Source: Colius striatus
Taxonomy: Eukaryota > Chordata > Aves > Coliiformes > Coliidae
DNA length: 64,000 nt
Direction of reading: 5' to 3'
Assembly (NCBI RefSeq): GCF_028858725.1
Contig: NC_084763.1
Location: 54,568,152-54,632,151 of the forward strand
The notes below the pieces were generated by a model, which worked only from the letters and a program-made list of their open reading frames with translations, searched no databases and was not told the origin of the DNA. The position numbers and the translations under genes are program-made. This document shows, piece by piece, positions 23,393 through 36,600 of this stretch (position 1 is its first letter; the number at the start of each line of letters is the position of its first letter).

Positions 23393-24520
23393 AAAATCAC
23401 AGGGAGTATACTTCGAACTGAAATGAAACCACAGTAATCGGCCTAATCTTAAGGGAAGTGTTGTGTGACTTTCAGAGACTGGCTGGTCAGGATCTTCTCA
23501 CATGAAGGACAGACAGCCCTTAGTATCACTAAACACCACGTTGGGGATTACTCAGAAACTATTAGTTGTCATCTTATTGTGATGCCTTCGTTTGCAGTTG
23601 CGGTGCGCAGTCAGGCAGCTGCTTGCTCAGCTTGCCCAATCACTTACAGAGCTCGAGCAGAAGTAAGATGATGGCACTTGTGAAAAAAGAAATGGGTATT
23701 TTTACTGTGAGCCTTTCAGTTCATCCTGCAAAATTTAGTTTGGCTTTTTTTTTTTTGGCTTGTTTTCTCTTCCAGAGAACTGAAATAATGGTTCAGTGGC
23801 AAGAACAAAACATGGAATCGAGCCCTTGGAGTGTAGCAAAGAAGATTGGATCCGTGTGTAACTTCCATTAAGAGGGAAGATGGGTGTGCCCAGGGAGAAG
23901 GTAGAGATGCCTGAATGGCTTCATACTGAAAATCTGTTACCCTAGCAATGAAAAAATCTTTATAACAGCATTTATCTGATTTTCTTGCACAAACATTATC
24001 AGAAAGACTGACATTTCCAATTTCTGAATAGACATTTCATTTAAAGAGTTAGAAACTAGAGAAACTTAGTCCAAGTATTGAATGTGGTTTCCAGTTATTA
24101 TAGACTTTGACTGAACTAATGTGAATGCTTTCATCAATCAGATTTATGCACCTTTAGTAAAGTTGCTGCTTCCAGGGGGTACAAAATGACCCATAAATAT
24201 TAAATACTCAGGAAAAAAACATCCTACTGTGCAAATGCAATCACTTGTTGTTGGTACCACACAGCAACCATACATACATAGGGGCCATTCCTTCACACTT
24301 CCCCTGCTTGATGAGTCTTGAACATATTCATGACAAAAGAGACTTCTTTAATATGAGGCCAGGAAAGACTCTTAATATCCTACAGCCAACTGAATACAGA
24401 CTGTCTGTGATGCTCAGCCACAGCAACTGCTGTGGCCTATTGCTTGAGTGAGTGCTGTCATTTTAGCCCAAAAAAGCACTTCCTCCTTCAGCTGGCATCT
24501 GAAAAGACTAAGAGTGCTAC

Positions 24521-24553
24521 TTTTGGAAAACAGAAAGATTCCTGTTTCCAAAA
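24521..24553 (+). repeat. Short inverted repeat (hairpin)
   Basis: Arms TTTTGGAAAACAG and CTGTTTCCAAAA pair with a single-base bulge around an 8-nt loop (AAAGATTC). It is too short for a miRNA precursor. Confidence 0.7.
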
Positions 24554-27500
24554 AAAAATGGATTCTAGCTGTAAATGTTCATCTGAGGCTTGTCCCTACC
24601 TCTATCTGGGAGCTAACAGGGAGCCCCAAAGGAGGGCTGGTGCGTCCAGGGAAGTGCTGGTTTCTCTGAAGCCAGAGACTACATCTGCCTGCACACAGCC
24701 TGGGGGAAGGTGATTTGGGTTTTTTAGCATCACTGGGCTATAGAACACCTAAATGTCCAGGCTTTGAAATCTGCCTTTGTGAGTAACTTGTTGACTAATT
24801 ATGGGCTTAAGAAAGAAACTGACAAATTCTTTTCTGCAACCTACTTTTAAACTGATGCTGCCTACAGTTGTTGCCAATTGTGCAAAGCATTTCCAAGTGA
24901 TGTGACTACCTGCTGTGGTTTTTTTCCAAGAAATGACTAGGCTCTGCACTCAAAACTAACCAAGTCTAGCTGCAGTATTACATTTCAATGTAAAATGGCC
25001 TATATGAAACTGATGGGGGGTTCATCACTAGGGAAGTGTTTCTGAACATGACTCATCCCACCCAGTTGCATGACTTGGATTTCAAAAAGTTATTATTGGA
25101 ATGCATAAAGTTCCCCTCTACTGGGGTTCCTAATTGCCAGCATTTGACTTCTTCTGTATCAAAACAGGACATCTCTGTATCAAATCAAGTACTTGTTTTC
25201 AAAGCCAGAAAAGCCTTGAGTCCCCTGGTTGTCTGGAAGACCCCGCACAGCTCTTGCAGCACAGAGAAGAGAAAGGGAAGGTTTTCAGTTCCTTAATGTG
25301 GAAAGCAATTGATTTAATCTGTCCCTTAAACTGAAAATGGTGACAACCTGTATGCTTCATCACTTACCAGCAACAGCACTGACTGCTGAATGTCAGCAGG
25401 ATGTTATGACTGGGACATAAAGGACGAGGTTTTCCAACAAACCAGGAGTTTGGCATCTTTCAGGTTCAATGCTCTGAAACTCTGTGGGCAAAACTAATTT
25501 CCAGAACACACAGAGTCTTGATTTGGGTGCCCCAAACCAGATAATTTGACATTTTAGCTTTCTGCTGTCCTTGTTTCAAGAAGTTTGTATTTTGCCCAAG
25601 ACCAAGCAGTTTAAAGATCATGATGACAACCATTTAACTTAAATATCAGATAAAGGATTTCAATATATAGTCAGCTTTAGCTTTCAGTAGGATCTATGTA
25701 AAATGCTGTATCATGTGCAGGGCTCCCTTCTGTCCTTTGCCATATTACTGACTTAGTTATCTTGACCTTGCTATCGAGAGCAGTGCTCAGTTGTTATCCC
25801 TGCAGGAAGCAGTTGGCACAGGTAGAAATCAACAGAGTGAATGAACATTCATTACAATGGGAAGCCATCATATTAATCTGCCCTGGATTGCTGTTTTAAA
25901 TGTTCAATTGCAGACCTTTTCAAAGATGATTCATCCATCCATTCTTTCTTTTGGGGAAAAGAAGTTATTCTAGTTTGCCATTAATGAATCTTGTCGGTCA
26001 GACATTTACCACTTCTTTTTGGCCAAGCTTTTTCAAAGTAAACTGCTTAAAAAGCTCCTCTGGCCAAAAACCAATTAAATCTGAGGAGTGATTTCATTCT
26101 TCTTTCTCTCCCATTCCCACCACTTACACAAAGCACAAATAGCACAATGTTTTCTTGCCATGATATACCAGGAAATGATGATGTTCTTTCTGAGGAAGAG
26201 GCAGACACAGCAAGGGAATCACTGATTGCATGCAGCAATTGTTCCATTCTTCCTTTGAGATGCCCAGCAGAAGCAGAACACTATTAGCTCCTGGAGAGCC
26301 AAGGTTTTAGGAGATCCCCCAGTCCAAGTTCTTGTGCCAAATTCTTGGTTCCAGTGAGACTCATAAACTCAGTATACACTGTGTTAGCCATTCTGGGATT
26401 AGTTGGCTCCTTACAAAGGAAGAGGTGGTGGTGCACACATCCCAAAGCTGAGGAAACTTGGCTTCTAAGATGACAAACTATTTTTACATGCCAGCTCTAT
26501 GCCTGATTTTCAAGCATAAATATACTCTGCCCAGCTGGGATTGAAAAGGGAAGATGACCCAGATTTAAGCTGATAGCATGCATAAAATATTGTGGACTAT
26601 AGCGAATGGAGGATTTATTAACTGTGTGTAGAGCAGATGGTGTGTATAAGCTAGAGAGGTAGTGAGGAAATAGCTGGAAGAGTGGAGGTGTCTGTTTTTC
26701 CAGGTGAAAGGTGTCCTGCTTCCTGTTACAAAGACAAATATGCTATCTACATGATTTTTTTCCTTGAGGTTTTGGTCTTGCCTATGGTCATGAGGTGGGA
26801 GAGAGCTTGTGAAGGATGACAGCAAGCAACTACATAGCAACTATTTAGAAGCTTTGGAGATGCTTTAGTTTTGCCGACTTAGACTTTTGTCAATGTTTGT
26901 GGCTGTTTATCTGACATGGATTGGGGCATTTCCTATAAACTCCATGGCTCAGGAGTTACCAAGCCTACCAGGTAAGTCCAGGTAAGTGGACAGAGGAAAG
27001 ATTTACCCTAGATATGATAATAATCCTATTGTCCTGCAGTTACAGTCTGAAAATAATCAACTTCTGTGGTAGCAAGAGGAACTTTGACACATATATATAT
27101 CCTGCAGATGAAGGACATTATACTACTGTATTGCAGCAGTATAATTGATGCCTGGACTGGTACTGACAATGGGAATTATGCATAGTGTAGGTTAATGAAT
27201 TAGTTAGGTTTAATTCTATTAGTTGTTGAACAACTGTCTCCTATATTGTAGGAGATGAGTGCTACGTCTGACTTGGCACTGTAATTGTCATGAAGTCATC
27301 CTAAGGGACTTCATCTGACATGCAGGGTTCCCAATAGACAACTCTAACAATCTCCCATTGTATTTCTCTCATGAATTATGTGGAACATATTTGATGGAGT
27401 CTTAAATCAGCCCAATTCCCTACAGCTGAACATTGACACTGCCAGTCCATACTGGCGGATATCTTGTGCAAGAAGATTTCTCTTCTTCAGAAAGAACTCT

Positions 27501-28979
27501 TTTAGGCTTCTTTGACCCACTTGGGGCTTCTCACTTCAGAATGTCTCAGCACAAATAAAATCCTAAATTCATAGCCTTTTTTTAATTAAAATTGTTTCAA
27601 CTTTATAAAACTCCAAACTTTTTGCTCCTAGTTGAAGAAATACTGAAGTGGAGGAAGGGACCCCAAAAGACCTATCAGCCAAAACTGACTCTTAGATTTC
27701 ACTTGGGATGGGTTTCTTTCAGAATAACTTTTCAATTTGTCCTTCATTTCTGTTTATCTTTACAAAATCTCACAGCTTCTTCAAATCTGTGCTGTTCAAT
27801 AGACTGTTTTCCAAGAGACTTTCTGGTACAAAAGCACTGAGTCCCAGCTACCAAGCTTTAGTACGTTGGCATGCTCAATGGGCATGTGTAGACACATGCA
27901 AAGTGAGAAAGAGAATATTTACAGTTCAATCATTTCTGTAATTGCACTTCATAAGTGACATCAGATAGCTTTAAATTAGCTTTAAAGTAACTCATTTGCA
28001 AAGTGCCAGCAATGTAGCCAGGGTTGAAGACACCTGTGGGCTGCCTACACCCCAAGTGCTCAGCTTTACGGTACTAACTCTGTGCAATTGTGATTTGTCT
28101 CATTTCAGGAGAGCTCAGCACCATCCACAGTTACAGCTCTGCTGCAGCCACATTAAAGATTTTCTTTTCTCTGGGGGAAACACCCAACTACTGAAATCCT
28201 ACCACCATGGTGACCAGCAATAAGGGATCTCATTTCCTGTGCTAACTACTGTCTGGGTCAAAGATTAAACTCAACACACAGGACTGAATGAAAAAAGCCA
28301 AAGTTTGGGTAAGGGCTGAACTCCTTAAAAGACAAGTCTGTGGTGTACAAAAGCTTTAGGTGATACCAGATGACCTCATGAGCAAAAGGCATGGCCAATG
28401 CCAACGTACAGCTTACAAGGCTTTCTCAGTTTGCATGTTATAGACTGCAAATTGTGTGGAGATGCTGAAAGTGAAAGTTCCTGCCTTAAACAAAAAGGTA
28501 AGAGGCACATCCAGGCTCACCATCTGCACTCTATTTCTCTCCTTTCCCTCATCCCCCCTCCCCCCAAGACAGCAGCAGGCACCATGCCATTTCCTCCTGC
28601 CCCTTTGAGTGAGATGGGCTCTCCCACACCATTACCTCATCCTGACAGAGGAGCCTGAGCTGATCCCCCCTTTTTACACCACCTGGCTCTGTGCCTGCTG
28701 TCAGTCATTTCCTGTGACCCTTCAAGAGCCTGATTCAAAACACATTTGTTGGAGCAGCAATCTTAGAGATTGCTTAGAGAGCTGAATCTGATTTGTTCAT
28801 TCCAGCAAAGACGTTTTCTCGGGTGTTTGGTGGGTTGTTTTATTCTGTTACTTGATTTTTTTTAATCCTTTATTTTTTTGGTCAAGCACTGGAATGTGTA
28901 AGTACAAGAAAGTCAATAACATTATGTAAACACATCCAGCCAGGGTGACCACTGCAGGCCAAACACAACAAACAGGCCA

Positions 28980-29009
28980 GGTTTATTTAGATTTAAATTT
29001 ATTTAAACC
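28980..29009 (+). repeat. AT-rich imperfect palindrome
   Basis: GGTTTA and TAAACC form outer arms around an ATTTAAAT palindromic core. Probably incidental in AT-rich DNA. Confidence 0.4.
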
Positions 29010-32000
29010 AGGAAAGTAAAGATTTAATTAGACAAGGAATGTCTTTATTCCTTATTCCTTACAGGCTCCAGAACCTGAAAATCAAATCCTGAAACAGAGA
29101 GATGGGTAGATTTGAGAAGAAGAAGTTTGAGAGTAAAAATGTTTGTGTCTGATAATCCTTCCAAGTAATTTCAGCTACATAAATATCCCCTGTTTAAGGT
29201 TCTTAGAAATCTGTTGAGAGGGGACAACAGACCTGATGTGGGTTTCATTTCCAGTCCTGCAGATGTGAGGTATTGTAAGTGGAAACGGTGGGCTGTGTTA
29301 ACCATAACTGGCACGGCCCAGCAGGCTTCCCAGAAATGCCACTGTGGCTGACAACTACCTTTACTGAGCAGAAACCAAGCCTGATAAATTCCCTCCTGAA
29401 GCACTACATCCATTAGAGATTGGTTTTGATAAACTGCAAAAGGTTTTCAGCTCTGTTAGTAACCTACTGGGCCAATGGTTATGGAAACAGTAATTTCTGC
29501 TAGACACTCTCGCATTGCAAGGGTTTGACATGACTCACATTCTTTCCTAGCCACAGTGATTTCTGACCCAGAACATGAGCCTCCCTTCTAGACAGCTGAG
29601 ATCTCTGTATGCTCGTCCCCATCCTCACTGAGGTATCTGGTAAGTTATAGCAGACATCCAGACCCACGAAGCAGTCTTTGTTGTTCAGCCATCAACATGG
29701 ATATTCCCCAGTACCGAAGCTGTGGCTGATCACTGTGAATGCACTTCCAAACATGTGGTATACCAGCAGAGGAAGATTTTTCTTGCCCTCCCTCCTTTAT
29801 TTTGTTGAATAAAAAGGAAATGCTCACACACACATCACCACTACAGATCTACAGCTTCCGTTACCTGCCTTTAAAAGGAACATGCTGCTGCGGTCTTGCA
29901 GCTTCAGGAAAACCCTGTGACACGCTGCAGGCTGGCAAGCTGCTGCTCACAGCTGGCTGCAGGCAGAGGCCTTGCTGTTAGTCTCTGCTCTGCAGCAGAT
30001 GGGGAGGGCAGGGAGGAGAGTTCCTTGTAACCACAGAAGGCTTGAGATGCCTATAAATGTTTTGCATGTGTTTGTGGAGTGCATTTGTCGCTGCTGTGAA
30101 TTACAGACACAGAACAGGGAAAAATCTTTTCTTCTCCCTTCAAGGACAAAAGTGTCCAGTCCAGTCATAGCTTCTAATTTTACCTTTCTGTTGCCAAGTA
30201 CATTGCAGAGTCTCAAATCAGTGGGTTTTGCATGTTTCTGTGATGTTGTTTGGCAGCATTGATAATTGTGGCATTTTTAACAACTCTAAAGCATTTTAAG
30301 AAGAGAAAACATCGCAGTGGTTTCGTTTGCGTGCTCCTCTTACCACATGTGGCTGTTTCACTGCATGTGTTTATCGGTTACCAGGGCAACGTTTTCAGAT
30401 CTAGCATGATTACCTGTATCATAGCACTCATCAGAGCTGTGGGCAAACTTTGGAAACTTCTACATTGAGGAAATGCTGCTAGTTGCTAGGAGGCAGGAGT
30501 TTGCAAAAGCTGTCTCAATGAAAATGCTGCTGGTATCACATGCTTATGTCAATGGCTTTGAAATGTCCTGAAATTATCAGATTGCTTGGAGTACATTTTA
30601 CTATAAATATATTAGAGTCAAGAAAATAGCTGCTTAATCAGTGTATTATTAGAGTCATATAGATGTGCTTGCTTAAAATAAACCAACATCTCTTTAGAAA
30701 AGCCTATTGACTGTTTCTTCAAAGCCACCTCTGTTGCTGAGCCATAACTGACAGATGAAACAACCCATTCCTGTGTTCTAAATACATCTTAAGAGTCCAC
30801 AGGTCTTCAACTTGCTAATTAACCTCAAATTAAATGTTCAGTGATATTTACAGGAGTTTTATCCATCCCACATGCAGGGTGCAGAGAAAGAAGGAGCTGT
30901 CACAATATCCAGCTTTCAGTAAGTCAGAGAAATCCAGTTGAGAAATGTTGCAGACCTATGGCTGCCTCAGGGTCACAAGATCAAGAGTGAGCAACTGTTT
31001 AGCCTACCCCATATCAGCAGCAGCATGCATCAGAAAGGTTTTCTGAGTGAAGCATGAGCAACTGCTTTCACAGGGCTCATCCTTTCTCTGCAATCACTTA
31101 GCTTTTCTGTAAGAAGAAAGACAGGAGTGGCCACAGATCTCAGCACTTCCTGGCCAATTCCCCAGTCTCTGGAATAAGCAGCATACCTTAAATACTAAAG
31201 CTGATCCAAAGAGTATGGTTATTATTATGCTGAAAAGAGCACTAAAAGTTACTCTTCCCAGATTCCTCATTCTCGTGTTTGTCCTTTTTGCAGCTGTCAA
31301 TTAATAATGAGAACCAGGTTAGGGCAGACAGAGTTACACAGAATTAGAAGACTGACTGACTGCTGGCAGTTGTTTAAAAATGAGCACGAGGGAAATTTTG
31401 GTGTTTCCCATTCTTTGCAAGAAGACACCAAAAAAAATCCCAAGCTAGCTTAGGAATTTCTTTGTTGCCAGAGCAGAGGTGTGTTGGTCAGATTCTCCAG
31501 TTTACTACCCTGCTAGAGGAGGTAGGTGGAGGATTTCCCCTGAGCAGGAAATGTTCTACTGCCACCAGTATAGCAGAGACATCTCTGCTGCATTCTCCAT
31601 CTGACTCCACCTTCCCATGTGTGAATGCCAAGGGTACCTTAGACCCAAGAAAAGGAGCTCAGCTATGTCTCACTGTCTGATATAAGGAAATGTTGCTCCT
31701 CTGTAGCTTTAATTGTTCCAGGTACTGGGCAGCTCCAAATAAACTAACAGCTTCCAGCAGCCTGCAGATCTCACCCATCATCTAGCATTGCTGTGATGTA
31801 TAGCTTGCTGAAATAATAATATAGGGAGCTCATAATCCATACAAATTTCAGTAGTCTAAAAGCTGTCTTCACCTTGCATCTGTGTTTTGAAGGGTTCATT
31901 CTGAAGTGTGTCTTCTTACTGGTAACAGTTTAGCTCTTTGTAGCTAACTTCATCATCTTGAAGCCTCTTCTTCACCTTTGCTTCATCATTGTCCCCCAGC

Positions 32001-33601
32001 TGTTTTAACCAGATGGCACATTCCCAGTTTTGTTAGGCCAAGTGATTCACCCACCTTTCTCAATTCTCAGCCCTCAGCACAGGCAACCTGCCCCATTGCT
32101 GTTTGCAGTGCACGCTGCTCTTCTCTGGTACCTCGGCTGCTGCACTTCCTTGCAGAAATTCTAGTAGTACACCTTGGACTTCTTGTTTGTGTTACATAGT
32201 TACTTCCATGGCTGACAGATAAAGCAGCAGCCCCACACTTCAGACGTCGAAGATCCACAGGTGAATGGCAGAATTGCTTCAAAAAAGCTGGCAAGGACTA
32301 ATATCCTTACCTTGACATTTCCGATCCCACCATTTTCCACAGCTGATGCATCCCGTGTTCTGGAGAAGTGCATTGGGAGGCATCAGATTTCTCCCTTTCC
32401 TGCCCTCCAGTTTGAGCTAAAAATTCTTCCTCCACTGAAAGGTAAGAGCAATTAGGACAGGCTGTATGAGGCAGCTTCTGAGAAAAAATAGCATTCCTCA
32501 AATCCACCATAGCTTGGGCTGATTTCCAAGAGTCTCCACAGAGGTGTGATTAACTCATGAACGTTTTACAGAAACATCTTCAAGTTTGGGTGGTTGTTTG
32601 GGGTTTTTTTTTTTGTAAGTTTCATCTTCCCTTTACAATCTAAACCTACAAACTGAGGCACAGGTGAGTGTCTACTTCTATGTGGTGGCTAACCCACACG
32701 GTACTGTGTGAGATACCCTTGTTCTACATATGTATGTGTAAATGCATCTGCCTAACAGTTGTTCGAAAAAAACCCCCAAACTGCTTTTCACGGGCAACAA
32801 CCTCTTTGAGTCACCTCTTCCTTTTGAATTTAGCAACAGCAATTTCAGAGTGTTGGGGCAAATTTGAGCAGTTTCATCAGTTCCTTCCTTCCTTCCTGTT
32901 CCACCAGTGGTGCAGGCTTCGAAATGACTTCTCAAAAACATCACTCCATGCAGAAATCACAAAATGCTTGTGCCCACAAAACTGTCGAGAGCCGCCTACG
33001 CCAGCTGCCTTGCTGCAGGGACAAGACCCTTTGTGTAGCCCCCGTGCCCCTTCTTTCCCTGAGCGTGGGACGGGTTCAAGCACCTGTAATTAATGGCAGC
33101 CTCCCTGCTGGCCTTCCCCGCTGCCCTGATGCCAACAGCCAGGCTTGGCCTCTGCCTCCTCGGCAAGCGCTGGGCACGCTGCGGTGGCACAGGGCCTGGG
33201 GAAGGGTGCTGAGGTTGGAGCGTTCACTGTTGCCCCTGCCAGGAGACCCTGACCCCGAGGGCCTGCCAGAGGAGAGAAGAGCCTTCTCCCGAGGCCCCCG
33301 CTCCCGGGAGGGTGGAGGTGTCAGAGCCAGCGGCCAGCGTCAGCCCCATGTCTGCCAGTGGCTCCACACCCACCGCAGGGACGGCTGAAAGGCTTCATCC
33401 TGCGGGCCTGAGCCCACTGTGGGGTCTGAGGAGCAATTAGCAAGGCCACAGCGAGCCGCTGCTCCGGGGGAGCGCAGCAGGCGGCGGCCGGCAGCGAGCT
33501 CCCGACAAAGATGGGCAGGGGGGAACGAAAGCGCGGCGGAACGGCCGGGCGGTGCTCGGGGAGGCGGCCGGGCGCGCCGGGCCGGGCGCCGCTGCCGGGG
33601 A

Positions 33602-33609
33602 ATGGCGGC
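33602..33609 (+). promoter_or_regulatory. Candidate YY1 site overlapping TRDMT1 start codon
   Basis: ATGGCGGC, the exact YY1 core; such sites just downstream of the start site are typical of TATA-less CpG promoters. The flanking AA of the full consensus is absent. Confidence 0.4.
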
Positions 33610-33665
33610 GCTGCGGGTGCTGGAGCTCTACAGCGGCATCGGGGGGATGCACCAAGCCCTGAAAG
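33602..33665 (+). CDS. TRDMT1: TRDMT1 exon 1 (coding)
   Basis: Residues 1-21 ([20 protein letters not shown]...) plus the first base of E22. Contains the SAM-binding motif I. Donor G|GTACCG. Confidence 0.96.
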
Positions 33666-36600
33666 GTACCGGCAGCCTGCCCCCGAGAGCGCCATCTGCC
33701 CGGCGGCACCCCGAGCCCTGAGGGGCGGCTGTGGAGGGCCCCATCTTCTCGACGGGGTGGGCTAAGGCGGCCCCTTCCCTCCAGCTGCGCCATCCCCAGC
33801 CGGGCATCTGGGCCCTCTCGCTCCCTCTCCTGCAGAAGCAACGTGTGGAGGAGGGCTGGGGAGTGGGAGCATGTTCCTCACCCCAAGCCCTGGAAGCGCA
33901 GCTTCTTGCCCTGCAGGTTGTTAAAGGGAGCCGGGCGAGAGGCTGCCTCACAGGCCTCCTGTCAGGGACTGCGTAGGGGTCAGTTGTAAGGGGCATTGGC
34001 AGTTGAGTTCTGGTGAGTGATACGTCTGCGTTGGGAGCCTGTGGCTCTAAAGTGAGCAGTGTCAGGAGGCATTTGGGGCCTGCTGGGTGGCACCAGATAC
34101 CCAGCAGCACACTGGGATGGAAATTATGGATCCATTGCCCTGCTTTGGAACGGGCAGCAGCCTCTGGGGAGGCCCCGTCATCATTAGTACATGCACTGTT
34201 TTCTGCTGACAAACTGCTGCTGCAGATGGGATCAGCATCATGCAGGCACACGGGTCAAATTAGCCAGGGTATACCATAGGTGTGCATGCAGACTTGGTTT
34301 TCATGACACACACTTAGGTGTATATCTGATTCACATATTGTATATGGGAACACTGGTATAGAGACTTCATGCTAGACCATGTACCCAGACAAGATATTAA
34401 TGTGATACAAGGAACCCTGGTGCTGAAATGCACAACTAGCTGTTGTAGGAATACATTTTCCTTATTTCCAGAGACTTCAGGAGATTATGAATAGCAACAT
34501 ATTTTTGTCTAGAACTGCAGACTTTGGAGTCTTCGTGGAATGAAAAGACAGACATTGCATACTGCATATATAGCTGTGATACTAATACTCCTCTAGTAGT
34601 TTGGTTTCTGAGGTGATGGGAACTACCTACACACTCTAGTCCATTTCCATATTTCCACAGGCAGTGGACAAGTTCCTGAAATTTAGCCTACACCATGTCT
34701 TCAACATGTGTTGGTGTGTATGCATATAACAAACCTTTAATCCATGTTACCTAACTCTGTTCTTAATGTAGTAATAGTTGCCTTGTGAATGTTTGGTAAT
34801 GTCCTGTCTTCACTAGTTAGTAAATTGTAATTCCAGGTGTGATATCCTATAGATGGCTACCTAAGAAAGCATCACTTACAGCACAAGAGTACTTAAAAGA
34901 ATGGAAATGTTGGGAATAGAGCCTCAGAAGATTATCAGAATACTGTAAACTTGTATCTGATAGTTACTGTGCATACAAAAGCCTGAGAGCATATATCACA
35001 TTTATGTCTTCATGTAGTTTGGAGGGTGAAGGAATTGCCCTTTCAGAAAATAATACAAGGGGATTGGTTAAATTTATTTCCAAGTTTAGTGTTTCTGAAC
35101 TTCCTGAGCAAATGCATCAGTGTTAGGACATGTAATTCCTGTTATTCTGGTTTTACATTTGTCTGAGCAAATTACAGTATGAAGTGCGAGACAGAGATTC
35201 TTTTGTGGTGGCACCCGCCAAAGCAGATGACGAGGTTGTGTATGAGAGGAGAGTTCCATTATTAATTGTGTAAATGACAGTAGATAGTACAAAATGGTTA
35301 AACACCACTTTAAATTTGCCAAGTGTTTAGCCACAATGCTATTTACATTACAGTTGGTAGAACATTTTTTGTTCAAACATGGATATCAGTATTTCCAGGA
35401 GGCATATGAGAACTCAGTGCATAGGTGTTGTGGTCTTGGAAAAAGCCCCAACTGTAGACTTCTAGGTGAAAATTTGCCTTGAGTGTTGCTAAAACTAACA
35501 ATCAGGCAATTTGAATAAAAAGAGTTCAATGTAATTTGCACTGAATTAAGTCTTTAATGTATAAAACTTTCTGTTGAATTGAATGACACTGAGGAATACA
35601 AATACAGCCAGGAAGTTTCTGCTGTTGTCTCTTTTTAAGTCGCTTAGACATCTGGATTCAGTTTTCTTGCACGATTTATACAGGAACAAAGTAAAGTCAG
35701 GGAGGATTTAAGTGTTTGCTTTTATGTGGAAATCCAACAGAAAAACCTGATTGTTCCTCTGTAAGGACTTTTTGTGTATAATAACAGGGTTTCCTGTGTA
35801 TTCTAGGCCTATATATGTACATGAAACCATGCTATTTGAAAATGTCTCGGGTTCATTTATTGAGGGATATCATTTAGCAAATGGAAGATTGTTTGGCATC
35901 TTCCATTTAAAACAAGTAAGAAAATATTAGAAGGGGTTATTTTTCCATATAGGCATGGAGCTTGAAGTCAAACCCTCCATTTCACCAGTAGTGCCTCTGT
36001 AAACAAGATGCACGAGAGATGAACATTATGTCTAACGCTTTGTTTTCTTGCTGCGGTTCCTAGTGAATCTATAGAGAAACACATAATAAAGAGAGTATGG
36101 AATACTTCAGTGGCAGCACTCCAGGAAAGCTACTTGTTCTACAAAAGGGATTCTGTAGTTCTGGCAAGTTCTGGCTCAGTGTTAGTTCCTGGCTGCATTA
36201 TGTAGCCGCTTTGGTGGCCTGTTAGTTTAGCAGAGCTGATCGAACTTTCTACTTTTCTGTCTAATTGCCAGTGTTTTCAATTGGCAAATAGGTATTTTCC
36301 AGGAAATCTGACACTGCCTTTTCTACCTTGAAGCTTTTTTGTCTGTGGTCTTTTAAAAACTTAGTTTTAGGATAGCATGTGGTGGAGCTTGCAGGATGAA
36401 GATGTTCATTGTTTTGGCAGCTGTCAGTAAAGTAGAATGAATTTGGCACCAAGTAGTATGCAATTGGTTTTGAGATTGTACGTGCAATAAAATGAGAAAT
36501 AATTGACTTTTAATAAATTCATGGAAGTTTATACTCTCCTCTAAGTATTTCTCTATTAAACACTACATAACAGTTATTAATACTTAGTTAAATAGTTGAA

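Larger units (their letters stand above)
23393..33389. other. Intergenic, no gene seen
   Basis: Ten kilobases with no recognisable coding exon and no CR1 end that I could identify. It contains poly-T runs, a short hairpin (24521-24553) and an AT-rich imperfect palindrome (28980-29009). Distal regulatory elements of either flanking gene could lie here but are not visible as such. Confidence 0.5.
33390..33770. promoter_or_regulatory. CpG-rich TATA-less promoter of TRDMT1
   Basis: A GC- and CpG-dense block surrounds the first coding exon, with no TATA box. The element ATGGCGGC (33602-33609), the core of the YY1 consensus, coincides with the start codon. Confidence 0.75.

Noticed and set aside
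24521-24553. Hairpin considered as a miRNA precursor
   Set aside because: The stem is only about 12-13 bp, too short for Drosha/Dicer processing.
33419-33601. 61 open codons in frame upstream of the TRDMT1 ATG
   Set aside because: The frame begins at GTG and contains no ATG. DNMT2 proteins start right before motif I, and the composition is CpG-island-like.
20076-33601. Idea that VIM and TRDMT1 share a bidirectional promoter
   Set aside because: The starts are about 13.5 kb apart, and each gene has its own CpG island.
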